Below are positions 14,601-22,949 of a stretch of DNA of 64,000 bases, one piece after another. The DNA comes from Siderastrea siderea. Lineage: Eukaryota > Cnidaria > Anthozoa > Scleractinia > Rhizangiidae. Position numbers and translations under genes: made by a program. The stretch lies in NCBI GenBank assembly GCA_964030785.1, contig OZ034972.1:18141683-18205682 (forward strand), written 5' to 3'. Each line of letters opens with the position of its first letter. The stretch's first letter is position 1. Under the pieces are notes generated by a model. The model had not been told where the DNA came from, ran no database searches, and saw only the letters and a list, made by a program, of their open reading frames with translations.

Positions 14601-17600
14601 CTTGCACTGGAAACTGTTTGCTTTTATTATAATTAACGAATTAAATCTTGTGAGTCATATTAGTGTACTGGATCCAATTGTCTTTTTTTCTTTTTGAAGT
14701 CTACAAAGTTCATTCAGTTATGAAATGAATAACTGTTATGATTGTTTACTTTCAGGCCCCAGGAATCGTTAAATATAAAACAGACCAGTCTAAAGCTGAA
14801 GAAAAGAGAAAGTGGTTGCAAGAGCTTGGTATGGATAATTTCAGGACATTGGTCAAAAAACAAGATTCCTGATTCTTATTGGTTCCTTACACTCTCACTT
14901 GTGATGGATGTAATCCTATTAACGACAAAATGGGGCATTTTGATTGGCCTTCTAAGCTCTTGTTTTTTGTGACATAAATATTAATGCACTGTCACTGTAA
15001 TTGTAACTTTCCAACTGCAAGAGTTTGTAACTCGACAACAACTACTACTGCTACTTTTGAGTCAATCAGATGCACATGGGTTCTGTTTTGCTCTTTTACC
15101 ACCGTTAGTATATTTTTGATGCTTAAAGTGAAAATTGCTCACTTAGACTGACTGGCCTCAATTGTTGTTATTGTTACTCCATACAGTACAGTGCGTGGGT
15201 ACCCATGATCATAATTTTAGAGTATCCTTGCGTTACGTGCTTGGTCATTTGAAATGACTTCCCAAATTACGTCCTGAATTGTACAGTGCTTGCCGTGCTT
15301 GTCAAGTCTGGTATTTTGTTCTGCAGCCCCTTGTACATTGTAATGTTGTACGCAAACAAAAAAACACGGTACCCAAATACACATTAAAGCAAAGAATCTT
15401 CTCATCTTTTTCACGTTTAACAGAGCAACAGATCCGAGAAAAAAAGGAAAGAGAGGCTCAAGAAAGATTACAGCAGTCACTGAAGGTAAAATGCTGATGT
15501 TGGGTGACACATTTTAAAATCGTTTCACCTTGCGTAAACCGCAAGGACTGTGGTGGAAAAATAACTCTGCTGTAAATATTTACTACGTGCTGTAACATGT
15601 TTCTGTTCAATAACAGGAAACCAAACATGATTCGTGGTATCAGACACCTGTGCCTCGTGAGTCACCTGTCACTGTGGCCAGCAGTACTGCTTTAGACTCT
15701 ACACTGACTGTTGAACCTTCAGTTGGACCAGCCAGTAGCATCAGGTACAATACCTTAACACACTGCTTCATACACATCGTCTGACCAGAAAAAAATTGTT
15801 GATGGCCAAACCCGCAAAACTATTCACCTATTAGGCAATCTCTATGGACGTAAATCAAACATGGTTTTATCATCACTCAAACAGTACTAGGTTTGTTCAT
15901 GACTCTCAGGGAAAGAAGAAAATCATGTCAAGTTTCGTGATGCTGAGCATTTATCTGCAGCAATAGTCACTTAATGCTAACGTTGTGCGCCCAACTTGTC
16001 ACATTTAACAGCTTATTACTCGAGCTTATTATTCAGTCTTTTATTTTTGTCTTACAGGACTACGAATGTTCATGCTCGAGGTCATGGATTACAAAGTTTA
16101 GGAATGTTGGACCAGGATGAACTGGAAAAAAAGAGAATGAAGACACTTGAACACCAGGTGACCAGTTTGCTTTAAACCACAAGTTCATTTCTCTGGAAAA
16201 TATAAGTTTTTTATACCCCAATCCTTCATTGTCACTGCTTTGTAAAAGTATATAGCAATATTTTTAGCTAGCGATTAAAGAGCAAGTAGAGGAGAAAAGG
16301 AGACTCAAGCAAGAAGAGAAAGAAAGAAGGATGAAAGAAGAAGCAGAAAAAGAAAAGGAACTGGCACAAGAACGAGCAAGACTGCAAGTCCAGTATGAAG
16401 AAGAGCTTAAAATGCGACGCGAAAAAGAGGTTAGGATATTGTTTATTTATAACATATATTGTTTATTCAGGTTTAGTACTGTCGGAATTCTTTCGTTTGA
16501 AAAGTTACAAGTTAGTCACAGGGAAAACGGTATAGGATGTTTATGGTCTGTTAAACAAGACTTTTTTCTATAGTTGTCAAACACCACGTGCATCATTGGC
16601 CATTTGCGCGTCGATGTCCCTTTAGAGTTGGGTACTCGCCTTAGGGAGAGGTGATGTAGCCATTGATCAGGCTTTGTGTTTTTAGACAGTTTGCTTCCCT
16701 GGCTTGACATTTAAGTATCAGGTGTCTGTTAATTTAGTTTATCCAAGTGTTTTTGTATTTTGTAGGAAGAATCAAGGCGTCAGGCTGAGGCGGTACAACT
16801 GAGTGTTTTACAGGCGTACGAATCAGCTCAGCAGGTAAGCTTAAAATTTCATATCACAAACTCATTCGGCAAAGGTTTTTCTTGGCTGGCGAATTGCAGT
16901 TTAACTTCCCATAGGCGAGCCCTAAAAAAATTAAGTGTGAGTGACTAGGTGTGGTCAGGCTGCAAAGTGTCTATGAAGGTAGAGAAGTCCTATTAATATA
17001 TCATTCGTGTCTTTTTATGAGTAGCAATAATGTTCCGACCAATAGCTGCCACCAGGAGGGTGTATGGTTCAACAGCCCCAATCAGTTTTCCAGTGCCCAC
17101 TGTATTACAGGATTCGTGTGTTGTTGTTTATAGGTAGTAATATGAAAAACGAGGACATTGGATCGCTTTGCTGGCTGTAAGCAATAGTTTCCTGTACAAA
17201 GACCAAAAAATCTGATGAAGGGGACACTTATCGTTACTTCAGTGTTTTATTGGATCACGTGTTGTTGTAGTTGTATATGTACCCTGTGGAAAATTTAAAT
17301 CGTGAGCTTTGTAACTGGTGATGTTATTAGGATAATCAACTTTCCTTTTTTTTTCAGGAAAAAGCTGCGAAGCGAATAAAGCATTTGGAGTCAGGTGGTC
17401 ATGATGTGTCTGGATTGAAATCCTGTATGTATTACATGTACATTGTAATGCACTTGCAACTATTTAGAATCACTGGCTGCTACTGCTACTGCACATTTGG
17501 TATTTAGTTAAACTGCATGGTCTGATTTCCCTTTTTGGGCGACAAATGTTTGGTGTCTGGCCTGTTGATTGGGAGAGATAAATGTCAAAGACAAGACCTT

Positions 17601-19717
17601 TCTTCTGACTTTAGTCTTTCTGGAGGCAGCTATCACTTGATGCTACCCTTCTGGTTTTACTAGACCCCTCTAACTAATATGTTTTTCTTTGAAGCTGGTA
17701 GACAGTCAACAACAATGCAGACAAACAGGTCATCGTATGAAATACAAGACCACCAGTCCAGTCCCAGAATAGGACAAGCCGACCAGTCCAGTCCAAGAAT
17801 AGGACAAGCCGACCAGTCCAGTCCAAGAATAGGACAAGCCGACCAGTCCAGTCCAAGAATAGGGAAAGACCACCAGTCCAGTCCCAGAATAGGACAAGCC
17901 GACCAGTCCAGTCCAAGAATAGGGAAAGACCACCAGTCCAGTCCCAGAATAGAAAAACACCTCGAATTACTAAAGACAGATGACAGAACCAGTTCTTCAA
18001 CCCGTCAAAACAATGAATTTTTGGAATCGGAACTTAAAGAGATAAGTTTAAATACATCGCTGGAATCAGAATGGACACCTTCTCCTTCTGTTTCCACTTT
18101 GAGGAACGATTCTCAGGCAAAGTTACACTTAGAATCGTCTCCACCTCCTCGGAAATTCACTGGACAAAAAAACAAAACAACAAGGGCACAGTCAGAGAGA
18201 AGCCAGAGAAAGAAACAACTACCCGGCCATCAAAACAATAAACGCACTTCCTCCGGTAACATAACGCAAGGCCTTGATGTTCATCCTGCCCCTCCTTTAG
18301 AGGATGCGTTTATGTTACCTTACCGAAGGACTTCAAGTGCCACATTCCGCGTTGGCTTGGATACTCCGTCATCACGCCAAGATACTCGTGAGACCACGAG
18401 TAAACGTACACTTAAGAACGCACAACCATCTGCAGTCCCTCCGACAAACCAAGCTGCAGAGTCCAGGCAGGTTACTACAAAAAGGACTACGACAATCTCA
18501 AAGGACATTGCTAGAGCAAAAGGTGGTCAAAGAGTCAGTTCCAAAAACAATAACGTTTCTAGACTGCCCGAAAACCGCGGTGTTAAAAAAGACAAGTCAA
18601 ATAATGGTGACGGAAAACCAGTTTTGCATCCAGTACAGGTCAGTCACGCAACGAGGAGTAGGAGGTGAAGATAGTGAAGTGAAATATTTGAACAACATTT
18701 TTAATACCGTACGGTCTCTTTACTGAAATAGACCGTACTGTGGTTGGAGAAGGGCTCCGTCCTTATGTTTCTAGTAGATCTTACACAGTTATATATATAC
18801 AGCGGTCCGATTGGCTACCGACCTCATTTATTAGGCTGTCATTTCTGCCAGTGGAGACGTCGCTCGAAAAAAAAGAGGACCAAAAGCCTGCTTGTTTTGG
18901 GAACTTAACATGTTTCATGATCTAGGGTTTGCTAGTACAATTTCTTTTACACGCATGTGTAAGAAATCGATAGTGCCATACGGACATTATTACGCTAAAA
19001 TTTATCAGCATTGAAATTTTCTTTTTTTTTTCTAGTATCGATAAGTTATCTGTTTGTGAGCCAACAAATAGTCTACACAAAAGTCGAAGGAAGTGATCTG
19101 ATATCTTGTGGTGTATTATTTGTGTTGTTTAAAGCACATTAGTGTTTCCAAGGTGTTGGTGTTTCCTAAGTGTTGAAGACTAACTGCAGCTGTACGGCAA
19201 TACTGCATATTGGCCGTTTATGATTGTAACTGTGATAATGTCTTCCATTAGATGTCCCCAGAACCATTACCTACCGCACGCCAGGAGATGATTTTGCAGC
19301 AGCTTGCTGCTTTGAGACAGGTGAGCTGCTACCTATATCTTATGTTGAGTCAGGTTATAGAACAGTTTTTATTTACAGTGATTTTGTTACTCATGAATCA
19401 TGTATTGTCATAAAATTGTTATGTTTTAAAAAGAGTTCAAGGAAAACATGATACTCATGAAAGTACTGCCTTTCTAACCATTGCCTCCCGTTCTTTCAAA
19501 AGAAAATGTTTGCAAAGTGCAATTGCTCGATTTGTTTCTTTTCTCTCTTCGCTTGAACAACATAATAACAATTCCTTATTTACATTTTTAGGGTCTTACT
19601 CATCATAGGTGGTTGTGAGAAAAAATGTTTACACCGGCGATATATATTTAGGTTTGTTTGTTTTCTTTTAAGGGCTTAATGATGAAGGAACGTGAACTTC
19701 ATTATGGGGCGTTGTAA
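622..19717 (+). CDS. CCDC66: CCDC66-like centrosomal/ciliary coiled-coil protein (14 exons, 5' end outside window)
   Basis: Fourteen exons with GT/AG borders join in phase to 683 codons: 622-664, 801-850, 11816-11920, 12748-12879, 14756-14828, 15424-15485, 15617-15744, 16058-16157, 16268-16429, 16766-16834, 17358-17424, 17695-18638, 19252-19320 and 19673-19717. The product is mostly charged coiled coil, with 'KRKWLQEL', 'RGHGLQSL' followed by 'AIKEQVEEKRRLKQEEKERR', the conserved 'GGHDVSGLKS', and a C-terminal 'QEMILQQLAALRQGLMMKERE' type helix. This order is what I know of CCDC66. CCDC66 family proteins bind microtubules, sit at centriolar satellites and spindle poles, and support cilium formation. 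The 'NPWGRPGGGAP' motif also resembles the related CSPP1 family, which is the main alternative. Further exons could hide in the 11-kb intron. Confidence 0.8.
801..850 (+). CDS. CCDC66: CCDC66-like exon
   Basis: The exon lies between 'attaacag' and 'gtaact'. It encodes (D)RQVALKKKLKEEQNIL, a basic-acidic helix, and ends in phase 0. The following intron, as read here, is about 11 kb and full of repeats. Confidence 0.6.
1101..1410. mobile_element. MITE with about 53-bp terminal inverted repeats
   Basis: Starts CGTCCCCAGGGCCTGCTCCT and ends with the near reverse complement (GGCCCTGGGGACG). The arms differ at only a few positions. No transposase and no clear target duplication. Confidence 0.85.
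2144..2870. mobile_element. MITE-like element with ATACCGTAAAC inverted ends
   Basis: ATACCGTAAACCGCTGCTTA at the left is mirrored by TTATAAGCGGCAGTTTACGGTAT at the right. The interior repeats 'gcttataagcg' and holds a TTA microsatellite and an 18-base G run. Confidence 0.75.
2607..2663. repeat. (ATT)n microsatellite
   Basis: About 17 ATT/TTA units with two TTG interruptions. Confidence 0.9.
2970..3069 (-). pseudogene. Unrecognised minus-strand exon-like fragment
   Basis: After a good acceptor (ttcttttag) the minus strand reads NSSYLEEFIKASESRRNDVP, then GQVYFTNLRIS, before a stop. I do not recognise it. With 3194-3413 and 3850-4130 it looks like a nested decayed gene or captured fragment inside the CCDC66-like intron. 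Confidence 0.3.
3194..3418 (-). pseudogene. Unrecognised minus-strand exon-like fragment
   Basis: About 73 codons are open on the minus strand, rich in ordinary amino acids (TEDEISKLMSEVIKALEAE), ending near a possible donor ('acag|gtaaat'). No family recognised and no clear acceptor upstream. Confidence 0.3.
3850..4130 (-). pseudogene. Decayed minus-strand coding remnant
   Basis: The minus strand reads VRTLNETLAEVGKLRSTALG..., is broken by a frameshift near 3975, then continues EKRHTGLSTEADLWSFHGKE. It looks formerly coding. Family unknown. Confidence 0.3.
4448..4590. repeat. Imperfect GGTGGAAGATG-type minisatellite
   Basis: Repeated variants of 'ggtggaaagtggcaatggtg' and 'gatgacaatacaaat' give an irregular tandem array. 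Confidence 0.6.
5230..5525 (+). mobile_element. LINE reverse transcriptase C-terminal fragment
   Basis: Reads FFQSLILPVFDYRGVVLGDR, then after a frameshift LQIQQNNAAYIILDVPRLSS with ATEALEL. This is the 'Y..lI.P.fDYc..vW......l..lQ..aaR.I' stretch of L2/CR1/RTE-type LINE RTs. It is short and frame-broken. Confidence 0.6.
5528..5684. repeat. (ATT/AAT)n microsatellite with hairpin symmetry
   Basis: AAT units are followed by ATT units, so the tract can fold on itself. Confidence 0.9.
5690..6990. other. Intron sequence without recognisable feature
   Basis: No open frame above about 60 codons and no clear inverted or direct repeat seen by eye. Confidence 0.4.
7000..8620 (-). pseudogene. Decayed Gypsy-type LTR retrotransposon pol (RT, RNase H, integrase tail)
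   Basis: On the minus strand, 8400-8560 reads a broken 'IQSQMDQSGSF.DRKDVNKN', the RT 'vpKpDGsiRlC.DpkdLNk' segment. Next come a 'KLNPKKLNFKTTKCEF' counterpart, then FNTKTELVLQTDASTKGLAA (about 7888-7970), the RNase H 'DAS..GLga' strand. Near 7100-7300 is a 'GREAQNAKKQTQADHYND' tail typical of integrase ends. Stops and frameshifts are everywhere and no LTRs were found. Confidence 0.65.
9512..9626. mobile_element. Small palindromic MITE
   Basis: GAGTGTTTCGTCAGGATATG is mirrored by CTGATGAAACACTC about 90 bp later, so the whole element folds as one imperfect hairpin. Confidence 0.7.
9760..10240. repeat. About 250-bp direct duplication
   Basis: 'aacgaaggtgctag(g/c)gagctttgaag' with flanking sequence occurs at about 9838 and 10098, followed in both by a 'cgattcggggaa' type segment. 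Two diverged tandem copies. Confidence 0.7.
10620..10995. repeat. About 300-bp-spaced direct repeat
   Basis: 'gggaggg(g)aaaa..ggcggggt' plus 'gcccc.gggcttttc' occurs at about 10650-10700 and again at 10940-10995, each preceded by a TCTT(G/A)AGTGA.. segment. Confidence 0.6.
11816..11920 (+). CDS. CCDC66: CCDC66-like exon with NPWGRPGGGAP motif
   Basis: Thirty-five codons lie between 'tatgcag' and 'gtatgc'. The motif NPWGRPGGGAPIR is the kind of conserved Pro/Gly segment I associate with the CCDC66/CSPP1 group. Confidence 0.75.
12748..12879 (+). CDS. CCDC66: CCDC66-like exon (Ser/Thr-rich linker)
   Basis: Forty-four codons lie between 'gtactag' and 'gtaaga', in phase 0 on both sides. The content is Ser/Thr-rich and low in order, with no motif. 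Confidence 0.65.
13021..14356. mobile_element. 1.3-kb element with about 100-bp terminal inverted repeats
   Basis: TTTACAGTGCGGCTACTCCA at the left is mirrored at the right by GAGTAGCTGCATTGTAA. The arms stay similar for about 100 bp ('gaccaatcgcaacgct' / 'agcgttgtgattggtc'). The interior holds a hammerhead-like motif at 14038-14070. No transposase seen. Confidence 0.75.
14036..14070 (-). ncRNA. Hammerhead ribozyme-like core (Penelope-type)
   Basis: The minus strand reads CTGATGA, then a stem II of GACT/AGTC with an inner GCA/TGC pair, then GAAACGTC. This matches the CUGANGA...GAAA core known from Penelope-like element ends. Stem III is not clear. Confidence 0.45.
14756..14828 (+). CDS. CCDC66: CCDC66-like exon (KRKWLQEL)
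   Basis: The exon lies between 'ctttcag' and 'gtatgg' and leaves phase 1. It opens the conserved coiled-coil block (EEKRKWLQEL), a hallmark segment of the CCDC66 domain. Confidence 0.75.
15424..15485 (+). CDS. CCDC66: CCDC66-like coiled-coil exon
   Basis: The exon lies between 'tttaacag' and 'gtaaaa'. It continues the helix as (E)QQIREKKEREAQERLQQSLK and ends in phase 0. Confidence 0.75.
15617..15744 (+). CDS. CCDC66: CCDC66-like exon (HDSWYQTP segment)
   Basis: The exon lies between 'ataacag' and 'gtacaa' and leaves phase 2. It breaks the helix with HDSWYQTPVPRESP and a Ser/Thr-rich stretch. Confidence 0.7.
16058..16157 (+). CDS. CCDC66: CCDC66-like exon (RGHGLQSL)
   Basis: The exon lies between 'cttacag' and 'gtgacc'. 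RGHGLQSLGMLDQDELEKKR leads into the second coiled-coil block, matching the order in vertebrate CCDC66. Confidence 0.75.
16268..16429 (+). CDS. CCDC66: CCDC66-like main coiled-coil exon
   Basis: Fifty-four codons, almost all charged, lie between 'ttttag' and 'gttagg'. AIKEQVEEKRRLKQEEKERR is close to the most conserved CCDC66 segment. Confidence 0.8.
16766..16834 (+). CDS. CCDC66: CCDC66-like coiled-coil exon
   Basis: Twenty-three codons lie between 'ttgtag' and 'gtaagc'. They continue the helix (EESRRQAEAVQLSVLQAYES) in phase 0 on both sides. Confidence 0.75.
17358..17424 (+). CDS. CCDC66: CCDC66-like exon (GGHDVSGLKS)
   Basis: The exon lies between 'tttcag' and 'gtatgt'. The helix ends with HLESGGHDVSGLKS, the counterpart of the 'KGHDTSRL' segment of vertebrate CCDC66. 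It leaves phase 1. Confidence 0.8.
17695..18638 (+). CDS. CCDC66: CCDC66-like large exon (Ser/Pro-rich, with decapeptide repeats)
   Basis: A 944-bp exon lies between 'ttgaag' and 'gtcagt'. The open frame runs on to 18668, but the donor at 18639 restores phase 0 into the next conserved exon. The product is Ser/Thr/Lys/Pro-rich and probably disordered. It begins with seven copies of a 10-residue repeat (17748-17957) and later has many basic RTTSK-like patches, as expected of a microtubule-binding tail. Confidence 0.75.
17748..17957 (+). repeat. In-frame 30-bp tandem repeat, 7 copies, inside CCDC66-like exon
   Basis: Seven 30-bp units encode (A/D)(D/H)QSSPRIG(Q/K). Units alternate between GQ-A-D and GK-D-H forms, which suggests two-unit expansions. 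The repeat stays in frame and adds 70 residues. Confidence 0.95.
19252..19320 (+). CDS. CCDC66: CCDC66-like exon (C-terminal helix)
   Basis: Twenty-three codons lie between 'ccattag' and 'gtgagc': ARQEMILQQLAALRQ, the conserved CCDC66 C-terminal helix, in phase 0 on both sides. Confidence 0.8.
19673..19717 (+). CDS. CCDC66: CCDC66-like terminal exon
   Basis: The exon follows 'cttttaag' and reads GLMMKERELHYGAL then TAA. Together with the previous exon it gives the family's 'LRxGLxxKxREL' ending. Confidence 0.75.
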   Translation, partial: GLMMKERELHYGAL

Positions 19718-19720
19718 AAA

Positions 19721-20180
19721 GCAGAGAGGAAGGGCTGAAATCCTTCACTTCCCTTGCTGGCGTTGGATTCTCCAGTGAAATATCAAACATAACAAGCTCA
19801 CGGCCAGATGACTCGGAAACGAACCCAAGAGAGGATTCAGTCAATTTTTGTCATCCATATATCAAGTAGACTTAAAACGCGACTAAGTTACTGTGGTATA
19901 TACTTATTTTCCCTTGCGTCTTACCATTCCTGACAGTGTCGTGGGATATCCTGAGTTGTCACAACTAAAGGAGTTGCTAATAAAAGCAACCACGTGAGTC
20001 TAAGAGATCCTTGCCTGCACATGATTCCAACCCATAATCTCCGCAAAATCAGTGCAAAGCGTTCCTCCACTGAGCTCTCTACCTTGAGAGCTAAGTCAGT
20101 TGCCAGTTCAATTTAAAGCCTACAACGATAGAACCATTTTTATGAAATCCGGTGAAAGCGATCTTCGAAATTGCGATGCA
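19721..20180. other. 3' flank of CCDC66-like gene
   Basis: Probable 3' UTR and flank. No coding signal. Confidence 0.4.
19979..19984 (+). promoter_or_regulatory. Candidate poly(A) signal of CCDC66-like gene
   Basis: AATAAA lies about 260 bp after the stop codon. It is a plausible 3' end signal on sequence alone. Confidence 0.35.
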
Positions 20181-20385
20181 ATACAACTACGGTGGAAACC
20201 CGATATAACGAAGTGCAAGGGACTGGGAAGATGTGTTCATTATTTGTCCATGACTACTATCAACAGGTTGGTACCGGGGTGTGGCTGTGGGGGCGAAAAT
20301 GGGTCCAAATTACGCCTGTCTGTTCGTCGGGTTTGTCGAGAGGCATATGCTTGACAACTACCGTGGTAACCCAAGCCACAGCCCT

Positions 20386-21700
20386 ATAAAAGGTACATTG
20401 ACGGCGTAATTGGAGCTTCATCAAGCACAACGCAAGATCTTGAGGATTTCATACATTACTGTTCCACTTATCATCTGCCCTTCAGTATACCTTCAACATA
20501 ACCTACACATCACTCTCTGTCCTGGAACTTTGCCTCTCCATTTCCGACGACTAAATATCCGCCAGCATACACTACAAACCAACTAACACGCATAGCTACC
20601 TACATTATGGATAATCCCATCCTCCGCACTGCGAAGATGCCATCCCATACATACAGTTCCTTCGCCTTCGTTGGATCCGTTCAGATTAAACTGACTTTGA
20701 AGAAAAATCCGCCGAAATGGGAACATTCTTTGCAAGGCGGCGATATCCACAGAGGATCACTACCACCGGTCAGAGAAAGGCTAAGAACACTAGCCGCGAC
20801 ATGGCACTCAGAACGTCACGAAGAGAAACATCAGGTCACTCAGACAGATTACGACTCGTGCTCACGTACCATCCAAAGAACCAGGAAGTTAAAAACATCC
20901 TTATGAAAAACTTCCACGTCCTAATAGACGACCCGAGTACGAATCACATCTTTAATAACAAACCCATGTGTATCTATCGGAGAGATTCTAATCTTTGAGA
21001 CATGTTGGTTCACAGCTCGTTCTCGTCTCAACCCGAACACGAGCAGGCAACAGCCGGAACTTTTCCTTGCCGTAGATCGAGGTGCCGCACTTGACCTTCA
21101 CTGGGAAAACGGCCATAATCCCTTTCACTGGCGAAGGTGTTTGACTTAAGGTTGGTCCGACTGCACTGCGGCCAGTGTTATCTTTGTTATCGCTGTCATG
21201 CCATGTACACTGGCGAAACTGGTCGCAGGCTCTCTGAGCGCTTCGGTGAGCGGTCAGCGGCCTCCGTTCAGTGGAGGGTTTCAGTCACAACACACGATAC
21301 CAAGGGGGTGGTTTCCCTGTGGCCGAACATTTTAACGTCCCTAACCATGGCGGAATCAACGACATGAGAGTGTCCGTTATCAAACAAACCACGGGAGGAA
21401 CCCAGGGGAGACAGCGCGAGTAAAGACGCCACATCCACAAGCTGGGAACGCTAGCCCAGCGTGCCTTAAACATTGACTTCAAATTCCCAGGACCTCAAAA
21501 TTTATCAGGCGCGCGTGAAGCTTTTCAAATTCCTGCGCGCGCATTGTGATTTAAATTTGTATGTTGCATTTTCATCACTATACGCGCATTTTACTTCAAC
21601 GTTTTTGTGCAACGTTTTTAATCAGGAGCTAGTTTTAATCCACCGATGAAGGGGTCATACCCGAAACGTCTGGAAACAATTACCAGAGAGCACTTTTCTC
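20386..21700 (+). pseudogene. Decayed Penelope-like retroelement (RT end, GIY-YIG, 3' end)
   Basis: Reads KRYIDGVIGASSSTTQDLED (RT motif C region 'RYIDD'), then several frames of the linker, then YRCHAMYTGETGRRLSERFG at about 21190-21245, the GIY-YIG endonuclease signature 'CYALYIGETGRRL..RF.EH'. Stops and frameshifts show it is dead. A hammerhead-like core follows at 21643-21672. Confidence 0.75.
21641..21672 (+). ncRNA. Hammerhead-like core, degenerate
   Basis: CCGATGA, a GGG/CCC stem, then GAAACGTC. The first core base pair set deviates (CCGATGA for CUGANGA), so activity is doubtful. Confidence 0.35.
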
Positions 21701-21979
21701 AAAACGATAAATTATTACGATACTATCGATAGTGCTATACAGAATCACACATTTTTCGTTATAAAGGGGGTTCGTTATATCGGGTTTCTTTCCCATGCAT
21801 TTTACTATTTCTTGGCTGAAAAATATCGTCCGTTATACGGGGTGCTTCGTTATATAGGGGTTCGTTATGTCGGGGTTCCACTGTAATACAGTTGGACTGA
21901 AGATAGTGTACTATTCTACACGTATAAATTAAGAGTGGAATTGGCTTTCATTCCCAAGCGCTTGAATAGCTCACCGTTA

Positions 21980-22141
21980 AGGTTGATTTCCACTGTTGCG
22001 TAAATTTTACGAGAGAACTTTCAACTTTTCACGTTTACGTAAGCCGTTCATACATCGTCTCTAATTTTATTTACGCACGTAAAGCCAGCTAAATTTACGC
22101 CCGTACGCACGTAAAATTTACGCAACAGTGGAAATCAACCT
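21980..22141. mobile_element. PIF/Harbinger-like MITE with TTA target duplication
   Basis: AGGTTGATTTCCACTGTTGC is mirrored perfectly by GCAACAGTGGAAATCAACCT over about 30 bp. TTA flanks both sides (21977-21979 and 22142-22144), the 3-bp target typical of PIF/Harbinger. Confidence 0.85.
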
Positions 22142-22749
22142 TTAGAGTCCGACCTTTTTTGGCACGTAGAAGAAATAAAACCGCCAGGACATTAATATTC
22201 CCGAGCTCAAAGGAGTGGTCAAAGGAGAAGATAATCCATGCAGTTTTGAGTTTGCATTTCTGATGTTCAGCCCAATGTCTAGATTTTTTGTGTTCGGCAC
22301 CAGCTAGTAGCTGCCTTGGTGTCCCCATTTTCCTCATTTGTTCTCCCTTAAACCCTCTCCTTAGGAAAGGCCTGGTACTCAGGTAAAGAAGGGCGAGGCT
22401 CGTTAAGTTGTCGAACCTGTCGTAATGAATACACGACTACCTACCACAAGAGTTCGGCAAACGATCACAGATCACCGTGCCCGCGAAAGAGAGGTAATCA
22501 ACCAATAAAAACATAATTCCCTTCAAAATCAACTAAAAACATGTACATGTTTCCATAGATTATTAATTTTTCTATGAGGGAAATTAGTCTATACTCGCTG
22601 TACAAAAAGATAAGAAGATGATCAATAAACTTAAAATATGCGAACAAAATTGTAGGTCTGACGAACTAACAGCCACAAATAAAAGCCTCCATGTTCTTAA
22701 TGCGTGTGCCCTCAAACGCGCGCGCTAATTACCCGCGACGAGCAGTAAG

Positions 22750-22934
22750 GCCGTACCTCTCATGTGCCGTACCAAATACATTTTCGCTTCTTGGTCGTAT
22801 TAAGCGGCAAGCTTTGCGGCCGTACCCTGAGATTTTGGCTTGCCTAATTGCAATCTGTCGAAAACACTGATTTGGACACTGTACAACTGCCAAATAACTA
22901 CGTACTACTTGGTACGGCACATGAGAGGTACGGC
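22750..22934. mobile_element. MITE with 25-bp perfect inverted ends
   Basis: GCCGTACCTCTCATGTGCCG at the left and its reverse complement ending ...GAGGTACGGC at the right. 185 bp with no coding capacity. Confidence 0.8.
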
Positions 22935-22949
22935 GTCTGAACTGGGCCT

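Larger units (their letters stand above)
20188..21885. mobile_element. pogo/Tigger-like inverted ends enclosing Penelope debris
   Basis: 'ggtggaaacccgatataacgaa' at the left is mirrored at 21840-21885 by 'ttcgttatgtcggggttccactgta'. This is the CAGTGGAACCCCGATATAACGA type of end. The Penelope-like remnant at 20386-21700 sits inside it. Confidence 0.55.
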
